Source: Pantoea agglomerans
GTDB lineage: Bacteria; Pseudomonadota; Gammaproteobacteria; Enterobacterales; Enterobacteriaceae
Length of the DNA stretch: 64,000 nt
Direction of reading: 5' to 3'
Assembly (NCBI RefSeq): GCF_021397715.1
Contig: NZ_CP090207.1
Coordinates: forward strand, 4,092,001-4,156,000
This document shows, piece by piece, positions 57,934 to 64,000 of this stretch (its first letter is position 1; each line of letters begins with the position of its first letter). The notes under the pieces are model-generated. The model was given only the letters and a program-made list of their open reading frames with translations, was not told the DNA's origin and did not search any database. A program made the translations under genes and the position numbers.

Positions 57934-59124
57934 CTACGTATTCTGGCTTTCAGCTATCCATCTTTGCGCCTCGTTATTCCCGAGCAGTTCTCTTCGGTTT
58001 ATCTCCTGTAAGATCTTTTCAGGCACATGTTCTGCATCAGATATTATTGGATTAGGAACGATTATCTGGCTTGCATTTTCATAGCCGGGCGCCCATAAAT
58101 TGTTATTATCTGATACCTGTTTATAAACAGAAATCAACCTCTTCTTCCATGCTGCGGAAATATGTACAACAGCAGTATCTGGCGATATAACTATATCAGC
58201 CTCATGAATCAGCGCCATCATATGGTGCAATGTACTAAAGGGATTGATAACTGCATTATCAGGGAGTGGGATCGTTAATTCTCGTCGGTGATCAAGTACA
58301 ATGAACCTGATGCCAGATGAATTCTGGTTTATCCTATTAATGATATCTGACAACTGCTTTTGCGAGAAATTTCTCTCCGGACATCCGGCAAAAGCATTGA
58401 CGATCACTTTCGTCGCATGCTTCATGTCTTTAAGAAAATGCTTTACTTCGCTGAGGACGATACCCGGAATAGGCAGGTGATAGGCAACTGGATCGATCGC
58501 ATTGATATTTAAAAAATCAGTAATCAAACAAAAAGCGTTAGTGACATGCTTTTCCTCAACGTTAAATGCAATAGTGTGATTATAATGATTAATAAAATTC
58601 TTTTTATTTAAACCGATAGCAAACCTTGCATTAATCTGTCGTAAAAGCCTTATCCGGTGTACGGGCGTCTCGAATAAGCAGAGGTCAATAATCAGATCGT
58701 AATTATTCTCTTTGAGCACTTTAACCACTGATTTTGCAACGTTGTGATTAAATCCTTTCAGAAAGCACTCATTAGTGCTCTCTTCTGCTTCATAGACGTT
58801 TCGGATACAGGGATTATCTTTAATCACCATGCTGGTTGCTTTAGTCAGCAGTAAATCAACGCTGTAACCTGCCTCATAAAGACATTTTATAAGCGGTGTA
58901 GAAACCACTAAATCACCAATTTTCCCTTCATTTCGCAAAAGCAATATCGTTTTAACCGAGGTAAGATCAATGGCTTTTTTTTTGCGATTGTCCCATAGCA
59001 TTTTAGCAATATATATCCTGGCGTTAATTTTCACCTGTTTGAGATAATAATTCTTTCTTCTGTTCCACTGTCTTAATCGGGTAATAAATAAATCCGGATA
59101 TATAAAAAACAATCTTTTCTTCAT
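57934..59124 (-). CDS. Glycosyltransferase family 9 (heptosyltransferase-like)
   Basis: A 396-residue protein of the LPS heptosyltransferase family. Seen: an N-terminal basic region, LLLRNEGKIGDLVVSTPLIKCL (nucleotide-sugar-binding start), KVIVNAFAGCPERNFS (second Rossmann domain) and EADIVISPDTAVVHISAAWKK, the GT9 signature. GGAGGG lies 4 bases before ATG 59124. It is distinctly richer in A and T than the neighbouring core genes, and sits at the edge of the toxin region, suggesting horizontal transfer. It may decorate LPS core or O-antigen or a protein; the acceptor is unknown. It stands alone. Confidence 0.82.
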   Translation of the reverse strand: MKKRLFFIYPDLFITRLRQWNRRKNYYLKQVKINARIYIAKMLWDNRKKKAIDLTSVKTILLLRNEGKIGDLVVSTPLIKCLYEAGYSVDLLLTKATSMVIKDNPCIRNVYEAEESTNECFLKGFNHNVAKSVVKVLKENNYDLIIDLCLFETPVHRIRLLRQINARFAIGLNKKNFINHYNHTIAFNVEEKHVTNAFCLITDFLNINAIDPVAYHLPIPGIVLSEVKHFLKDMKHATKVIVNAFAGCPERNFSQKQLSDIINRINQNSSGIRFIVLDHRRELTIPLPDNAVINPFSTLHHMMALIHEADIVISPDTAVVHISAAWKKRLISVYKQVSDNNNLWAPGYENASQIIVPNPIISDAEHVPEKILQEINRRELLGNNEAQRWIAESQNT

Positions 59125-59369
59125 GATGCCCTCCATTTTACGTGAATGTTATCCATTACTCATGAGCAGGAAGATAAAATACATAAAACAAATGGATAAA
59201 AACATCATGTAAAGCACAAACCATAAGGTTTACGTTTTTTATTGCCAATGGGTGTTTCATGATTGTTGTGCAATTTTTAAATATTTTTTGAATGGTCGGT
59301 AAATCGATACGATAAACCCCTGGCCTTTTATCCAGCCGGATTTGAGACGGGTTAGCATCATTTCCAATA
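59125..59369. other. AT-rich spacer upstream of the glycosyltransferase gene
   Basis: About 245 bases of AT-rich sequence with many stops in all frames. It includes the likely promoter of the glycosyltransferase gene and perhaps the decayed end of the neighbouring cdiA fragment. No gene, RNA or repeat can be supported. Confidence 0.4.
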
Positions 59370-60195
59370 TTAGTGGTGCCCTGGATCAGCTATTCCTGGG
59401 TAATACGCAGCCGGTACAGGCATCAATCAGTTTCTAGTTTTTTTTGCTGATCTCGATGTACATTCTAAACACGCCCTGACAGCCACCACCCGATGCTTCA
59501 AATTCAGAGAGTTCTGTATCAAAGTCCTGGCTTCTGTGGTGTGCAAATTATTATTCTCAATTGCATTTTTAACCTCTGCGCACCCGCTAGAGCATTTGCC
59601 GTACAGTCCCCCACGACTCCGCCCGCACGACCCGCTGCTGACGTCCCCAGCGCAATCATTGTCTGACGCTGCTCTTAGTCCAGGTCCTCACGCTTAACGC
59701 CCGGCTACATCTGCTGTGCGAAGTACTCGCCCATTACTGCGCCCGAGGCGCCCGTCAGGGCTGAGTTGCCCGCCGCATACGAGGTCACCGCACCCAGCAC
59801 CGCGTACGCCATCAGGTTCGCCTGGACATTGACCTTACCGTTCGCATCTGTTGTCAGCTCATGTATCTTTTCCGCCAGGTACGGCGCTGCCGCCCCTGCT
59901 GCTGTTTTTGCTGTCGGTGCTCTGCGTGTTCCGTGCCGACTGCAGCAGGATGTCCCGCTATGCATCAAGCCCCATGTCGCCGCTCTGCGCCGTACCGTTT
60001 TTGCCGGTTGCCGTGACGGTCAGGTTCCGGCCCGCAGTCAGCGTGCTGCCCTGCTACTGGAAGCTCGCGGTACGCGTCTCGCTTTTCGACGACTGGCTGC
60101 CGTACGAGGCGCTGATAACGTCACCCTCCCGCCCGATCACCGTCACGCTCTGCTGCCCGCTGAAGGTACTGCCAGTGCTGGCCTCACAATCCTAA
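59370..60195 (-). pseudogene. Decayed orphan CdiA C-terminal module
   Basis: Read on the minus strand this is a broken copy of the downstream part of a CdiA-like gene. From 60195 leftwards come a haemagglutinin-repeat piece (SGQQSVTVIGREGD), a deletion joining repeat sequence directly to the pre-toxin domain near 59895, then PYLAEKIHELTTDANGK, MGEYFAQQM, a TAG stop, GVKREDL, a TAA stop, and a VENN-like IENN at 59557-59546. A frameshift follows, after which FEASGGGCQGVFRMYIEIS reads in another frame to a stop. The resident cdiA shares nearly the same sequence at 62280-62480 and 63600-63850. No intact toxin domain or immunity gene remains. Confidence 0.8.
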
Positions 60196-60508
60196 TCGTG
60201 CAGGCTGCGCATTTTATCAGCACTGAAGATCCTGTCATTACCCGTTAAGGTAAAGAGGCGATAAAGATTTTGCAGACAGATTAAAAGCTGGCTGATGTGG
60301 ATTCAAAGCAGGAAAATCAGCCCTCTTACAGGTACATATAACATCAGGAAGAAGGGATACACACAAATCAGGCAAAAGGAGAAAAAAATCTGTTTTTCAG
60401 AGACGCCTCTCAATCTATTACCTGACTTCCAACGGGTTTATATAGAAGAAGGTGTATATTTGAACAGGAGAAAACAGAGAAGGGAGAACGTAACGAGAGA
60501 TTTTTAGC
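60196..60508. other. A-rich spacer before the symE-like gene
   Basis: About 310 bases with strong A/G bias. A 70-codon open frame at 60295-60507 has no ribosome site and a composition unlike protein, so it is not called. The region probably contains the symE promoter. I found no LexA box like the one that controls E. coli symE. Confidence 0.35.
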
Positions 60509-60542
60509 GCGTCTGCTACGGGTTGCACCCCGTAACAGACGC
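60509..60542. promoter_or_regulatory. Large hairpin in the symE-like leader
   Basis: GCGTCTG (60509-60515) and TACGGG (60517-60522) pair with CCCGTA (60529-60534) and CAGACGC (60536-60542), giving a 13-pair stem with one mismatch. It ends 30 bases before the ATG. Translation of E. coli symE is blocked by the antisense RNA SymR over this region; whether an antisense RNA exists here cannot be seen. Confidence 0.5.
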
Positions 60543-60572
60543 TGACCACAACTAACTGATTGGGAGTTAATT

Positions 60573-60803
60573 ATGGCTAACACGCATCATAAGTCAGGGA
60601 CCCGTACGTCCACAACCGCCGCTGGTGAATCGCGGGCATATTATTACAGAGTGGGATACCGGCCTAATAAAGGCCAGCCGAACCCGCTGCCGCAGCTCAC
60701 CATCAAGGGCCGCTGGCTGGAAGCGCTGGGATTTACGACCGGGCAGAAGAACGAGGTGATCCCGGCTGCGGGGCAGCTGATTATCCGGCTGGCTGAGGTT
60801 TAA
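60573..60803 (+). CDS. symE: SymE-family type I toxin
   Basis: A 76-residue protein with the SymE/AbrB-like swapped-hairpin fold: YRVGYRPNKGQPNPLPQLTIKGRWLEALGF is the family signature, followed by GQLIIRLAE. In E. coli SymE is an SOS-induced nucleoid-condensing or RNA-degrading toxin held in check by antisense SymR. GGGAG lies 8 bases before the ATG. SymE-like genes are often found beside CdiA toxin modules, as here, between an orphan and an intact one. A short basic N-terminus is typical. Confidence 0.85.
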   Translation: MANTHHKSGTRTSTTAAGESRAYYYRVGYRPNKGQPNPLPQLTIKGRWLEALGFTTGQKNEVIPAAGQLIIRLAEV

Positions 60804-60831
60804 TCGGCAGATAAAAATATCCCGGCTCGAT

Positions 60832-60883
60832 TGAAGTGCACCCCTACTCGTTGGATATCCAACGAGTAGGGGGGTGCACTTCA
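60832..60883. mobile_element. 52-bp palindrome with transposon-like ends and GAT direct repeats
   Basis: The left arm (60832-60856, starting TGAAGTGCACCCC) and right arm (60857-60883) are inverted copies differing only by two extra G, with GGATATCC at the centre. The element begins TG and ends CA, and GAT lies on both sides (60829-60831 and 60884-60886). This looks like two terminal inverted repeats joined without an interior, with a 3-base target duplication, as IS3-family insertions make. It also lies between convergent genes, so a terminator role is possible, though no T-tract is present. Confidence 0.6.
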
Positions 60884-60905
60884 GATTGGCTGAGCTCCCA
60901 ACTGA

Positions 60906-61367
60906 TTACACTGAGCTTTTTTGTAACTGACTCACTATTTTACTTATTGTATTTTCTGGCAATGTTTTTTCATTTATATGCTTACCATCATCTGTACTCC
61001 AGAGCAGACGATCTCCTGTACTTGTTTTGAGGAGGTACAGGTAACAAGCATTATCTTCCATAGCAGTACATGTCATATCGAATAATCCATCAATCAGTTC
61101 AGTACCATCGCCGGTAAAATAGCTTTCTGCATTCCTATATAAACTATCAGCATCGATACTCAAATCATTTATACAAAGCTCATCCAATGGTGCATTACAA
61201 TAAAAACTAAACGTAGTTTTTAACTCTACAGGCTCGATAGCATGAAACAGCCTTTCACCATCTATATATAGTGAAAAAACCCCATTTCTCCACGTATCTC
61301 CAGGGATATTCCAGGCTTCAACTACATCAAATTGAAGCGCAAAACTAAATGGATCACCATAGATCAT
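60906..61367 (-). CDS. cdiI: Immunity protein for the CdiA toxin (possibly Imm42-like)
   Basis: A 153-residue acidic protein without signal or membrane segment. It starts by a four-base overlap (ATGA) with the cdiA stop, the usual place for a CDI immunity gene. The N-terminus MIYGDPFSFALQFDVVEAWN with WRNGVFSLYIDG resembles immunity family 42 as I recall it; this needs a profile search. It should bind and neutralise the toxin domain just upstream. It is AT-richer than the cdiA body, as toxin-immunity cassettes usually are. Confidence 0.75.
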   Translation of the reverse strand: MIYGDPFSFALQFDVVEAWNIPGDTWRNGVFSLYIDGERLFHAIEPVELKTTFSFYCNAPLDELCINDLSIDADSLYRNAESYFTGDGTELIDGLFDMTCTAMEDNACYLYLLKTSTGDRLLWSTDDGKHINEKTLPENTISKIVSQLQKSSV

Positions 61368-64000
61368 TTTATTTTCACTCCAAGCTGTTTCTGTACATCA
61401 CTGGGTATCTGTTTCCCAGTTAATGGATTTTTTTCATCACCAGAACTCCCATTCCAATGATATTCACCATTTGTACCTTCAAAACGGTGAACATTACCTT
61501 TACTATCAACAGAAAACCTGACTTCCTTATTTGGATATTTTTTTGAGCTTGAAACAGAAGACTCAAATAATTTCAAAGAATCTTGAGGTTCAATTCCTGC
61601 ATTAGGTCTATTACCTAATTGTCCAGCAGTATGCTTGGGATTTGATTTATAAACCAAGCCATTCGAAGCTACTGTCGCCTTCGGAGTCGGTAATGCACTG
61701 CCTTTCCCAGCCTTATTCATCCCGCCCAGTGCACTTAGCGCCACGCCCGCAATAATATCCGCCTGAGCCTGATCAAGGCCATATTTCGCCATGATCTGCT
61801 CTGACACGTTATTGCTGGCAACGATCCCGTCTGCGTCCATCTGGTGCGCCCAGGTTGCTGTCAGATCGTAGACCATCTTGATCGGGATATCTTCGCCCAT
61901 TGCCCGATCTATTGCCTGTTTCACCGCCATGCTGTCGGCCAGCACATCGCCGTATTTCTGCTGGCAGGTCGCCGGGCTGGTTACGCAGTCGCTTATAAGC
62001 TGATTCTGCTGTGCGGTACTCAGTTCTTCGTACTTAGTAATAATACCGCTACAGTCACCGCCGCCAGCCTGACACTGCTTCATTTCAGCAGACCAAGTAT
62101 CTATCTGCTTGCTGCTTAGATGATTATTCTCAACAGCATTTTTTCCCGCCTGAGCCCCCGCCACCGCATCCGCCGTGCTGTCACCAACCACGCCGCCCGC
62201 CAGACCCGCCGCCAGCGTACCCAGCGCACTTATCGTCTGCCGCTGCTCCTCAGACAGGTCACTGCGCTTAACCCCCGGATACAGCTGCTGCGCGATATAC
62301 TCACCCATTGCCGCGCCCGAGGCGCCCGCCAGCGCCGAGTTGCCCGCCGCATACGAGGTTACCGCACCCAGCACCGCGTGCGCCATCAGGTTCGCTTCGG
62401 TATTAACCTTGCCGTTCGCGTCCGTGGTCAGCTCGTGTATCTTTTCCGCCAGGTACGGTGCCGACGCGCCGCTTATCGCCTGCGCCACGTTCCCGCCCGA
62501 CAGGCCCTGCACCGCCGCCGTCACCGCGCTGATGGCCCGCTGCACCTTACCGCCGGTACCGAATCCGCTGTCGGCGAACGCCTGATTGTAGAAGTTGCTG
62601 TAAACCTGTTTACTGACGTCGTCTGCGCTGTACTGCTTCGTCGGATCCTTGGCTTTAAGCTCAGCCAGCGCCCTGTCGCGGTCGGTCTGCGTGACGCCGG
62701 ACATCTTATCGTTCGCCTTCCGGGTTGCGATGATCTCACCCTGCGTCCGCGCAATATCGCCCGCCTGGCTGCCGATTTCCCCTATCAGCTGAGCCGCCTT
62801 CAGCCGGTTCTGCTCCTTCTCCTTGTCGAAGATGGTCTCAAGACCCGGATTCGCATTTTCCACGTCGCGGCTTAAATCTGCAACGTCCTGCGCCTGTTTT
62901 TCCTTATCGCGGATAACGATGGTGCCTTCGCTCACCGCCGACTTCGTAGTGGAGTCCGCGCTGCCGCTGTCGTTCAGTCCCGCCAGCATCCCGTTCGCCA
63001 TGTTGCCGGCGAACTGACCGCCCACGCTGCCGCCGGTGCTGATGCCCGCGCTCTGGTGCTCCACCTTATAGTCCGCGTGGTTCTCAATATCGCCGAAGCC
63101 CAGCGTGCCGGTGTCCAGCCGGTTTTTATCCGCCGTCGCCGTACTCGCGATGACCGCCCCGTCGAGCTGGGTGTGCTCACCCACGGTCACGTCAAAGCCG
63201 CCCTTCCCGGCGAAGATGCCGGTCTGCTCCGCCACGCTCTGCCAGGTGCTGTGCATCTTATCCCGGCTCACGTTCGCCGACCCGGTCATTGAGCCGAAGG
63301 TGACGCTGCCGCCCGCGCTGGTGCTCTGCTGTCTGCTGTCGTAGCGGTCGCTGTCCTGCTCCGAGGCCAGCGTCAGGTTGCGGCCCGCGTCCACCTTCAC
63401 GCTCTCACCGCTGGCCTGCGCGCCCCTGAGCGTGGTGTCGCGCCCGCTGGTCAGGCTGAGCCGGTTGCCCGCGTCCAGCGTGGTCTCGCTGTGCGTCAGC
63501 CCGTTGCCTTTTTCACTGCCCTTCGCCGCGTTGACGCTCGCCGACACGCTGATGCCGTAGCCGCCCGACCCCGCGCCGATACCGACGCCGGCGCTGCCGC
63601 CTTTGCTGCTGTTTTTGCTGTCGGTGCTCTGCGTGTTCTGCCCCGACTGCAGCAGGATGTCCCGCGACGCATCAAGCCCCAGGTCGCCGCCCGCCTTCAG
63701 CTGGCTGCCGGTGATGCTGATGTCGCCGCTCTGCGCCGTATCGTTTTTGCCGGTTGCCGTGACGGTCAGGTTCCGGCCCGCCGTCAGCGTGCTGCCCTGC
63801 GACTGGCTGCTCTCGGTACGCGTCTCGCTTTTCGACGACTGGCTGCCGTACGAGGCGCTGACGCCGATGGTGTTGCTCCCGCCTTCTCCGCCGTTCTGCA
63901 GCCCGTCCATCTGAGCCGCCTGTGCCGCCTGCACCCCATTCAGCGCCGCCTGGGTGTTCTGCAGCGCGCTGACCCGACCGTCGCCCGACTTCCTGGCCTG
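61364..64000 (-). CDS. cdiA: CdiA-like contact-dependent inhibition toxin, 3' part (5' end beyond window)
   Basis: C-terminal 878 residues of a large two-partner-secreted adhesin. From the right edge leftwards: haemagglutinin repeats with motifs such as LTAGRNLTVTATGKNDTAQSGD and SGRDTTLRGAQASGE; a pre-toxin segment with SAPYLAEKIHELTTDANGK; the VENN motif at 62134-62123 (AVENNHLSS); and about 250 variable residues. The last roughly 95 residues (KHTAGQLGNRPNAGIEPQDS, RFSVDSKGNVHRFEG, EYHWNGSSGDEKNPLTGK) form the putative toxin, which I do not recognise as a characterised family. Composition changes to AT-rich near 61680. HecA/FhaB-type haemagglutinin is the alternative name. The cdiB transporter is not in view. 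Confidence 0.88.
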   Translation of the reverse strand, partial: QARKSGDGRVSALQNTQAALNGVQAAQAAQMDGLQNGGEGGSNTIGVSASYGSQSSKSETRTESSQSQGSTLTAGRNLTVTATGKNDTAQSGDISITGSQLKAGGDLGLDASRDILLQSGQNTQSTDSKNSSKGGSAGVGIGAGSGGYGISVSASVNAAKGSEKGNGLTHSETTLDAGNRLSLTSGRDTTLRGAQASGESVKVDAGRNLTLASEQDSDRYDSRQQSTSAGGSVTFGSMTGSANVSRDKMHSTWQSVAEQTGIFAGKGGFDVTVGEHTQLDGAVIASTATADKNRLDTGTLGFGDIENHADYKVEHQSAGISTGGSVGGQFAGNMANGMLAGLNDSGSADSTTKSAVSEGTIVIRDKEKQAQDVADLSRDVENANPGLETIFDKEKEQNRLKAAQLIGEIGSQAGDIARTQGEIIATRKANDKMSGVTQTDRDRALAELKAKDPTKQYSADDVSKQVYSNFYNQAFADSGFGTGGKVQRAISAVTAAVQGLSGGNVAQAISGASAPYLAEKIHELTTDANGKVNTEANLMAHAVLGAVTSYAAGNSALAGASGAAMGEYIAQQLYPGVKRSDLSEEQRQTISALGTLAAGLAGGVVGDSTADAVAGAQAGKNAVENNHLSSKQIDTWSAEMKQCQAGGGDCSGIITKYEELSTAQQNQLISDCVTSPATCQQKYGDVLADSMAVKQAIDRAMGEDIPIKMVYDLTATWAHQMDADGIVASNNVSEQIMAKYGLDQAQADIIAGVALSALGGMNKAGKGSALPTPKATVASNGLVYKSNPKHTAGQLGNRPNAGIEPQDSLKLFESSVSSSKKYPNKEVRFSVDSKGNVHRFEGTNGEYHWNGSSGDEKNPLTGKQIPSDVQKQLGVKIK

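Noticed and set aside
60295..60507. 70-codon plus-strand frame upstream of symE
   Set aside because: Very Lys/Arg-rich product from an A/G-biased stretch, no ribosome site, no recognisable domain.
60196..60572. LexA (SOS) box upstream of symE
   Set aside because: No CTGT-N8-ACAG sequence with the expected spacing was seen.

Overview
The window looks like a chromosomal segment of an Erwiniaceae bacterium, most likely Pantoea or a close relative (inference from gene order and protein similarity recalled from Escherichia coli; no database was searched). Most blocks match the E. coli order around bcs, dpp-proM-eptB, yiaFG, mtlADR-yibL, sodA and fdhD-fdoGHI-fdhE, with GC-rich, tightly overlapping operons.

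Positions 1-26453 carry cellulose genes. From the left edge: a partial c-di-GMP phosphodiesterase (hmsP/pdeK, minus strand); an E. coli-type operon read right to left, bcsR-bcsQ-bcsA-bcsB-bcsC, whose bcsC is interrupted by one in-frame amber codon and which lacks bcsZ; the divergent bcsE-bcsF-bcsG operon (cellulose phosphoethanolamine modification); and a second complete export operon read right to left, bcsO-bcsQ-bcsA-bcsB-bcsC-bcsD-bcsZ (Gluconacetobacter/hybrid type, carrying BcsD). The second operon could supply the outer-membrane channel and the cellulase that the first one lacks.

Positions 26970-35860 carry the dipeptide ABC transporter dppABCDF, a proline tRNA (TGG) and eptB (LPS phosphoethanolamine transferase). 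The 1.27 kb dppA-tRNA spacer holds several large palindromic repeats. Positions 36181-41365 carry ohr-ohrR (organic peroxide defence), a single-domain (p)ppGpp hydrolase, yiaG, a gamma-glutamyltransferase-family gene and lipoprotein gene yiaF. Positions 41488-46060 carry the mannitol operon mtlA-mtlD-mtlR, preceded by four strong CRP-like palindromes, then yibL. Then come a VirK/YbjX gene, sodA, a class III aminotransferase divergent from a DeoR-type repressor, fdhD, the aerobic formate dehydrogenase fdoGHI with its maturation gene fdhE, and a glutathione S-transferase (yibF). FdoG has cysteine at the position of the E. coli selenocysteine, and no selA/selB lies beside fdhE/yibF.

Positions 57934-64000 are accessory: an AT-rich glycosyltransferase-9 gene, a decayed orphan CdiA C-terminal module, a SymE-type toxin gene, a 52-bp transposon-like palindrome flanked by 3-bp direct repeats, and the 3' end of an intact CdiA-like contact-dependent inhibition toxin gene followed by its overlapping immunity gene. 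The CdiA gene continues beyond the right edge.

No CRISPR array, intact insertion sequence or rRNA was seen. The least familiar parts are the CdiA toxin domain, the palindromic elements, and the unusually long low-complexity segment of the second BcsB.
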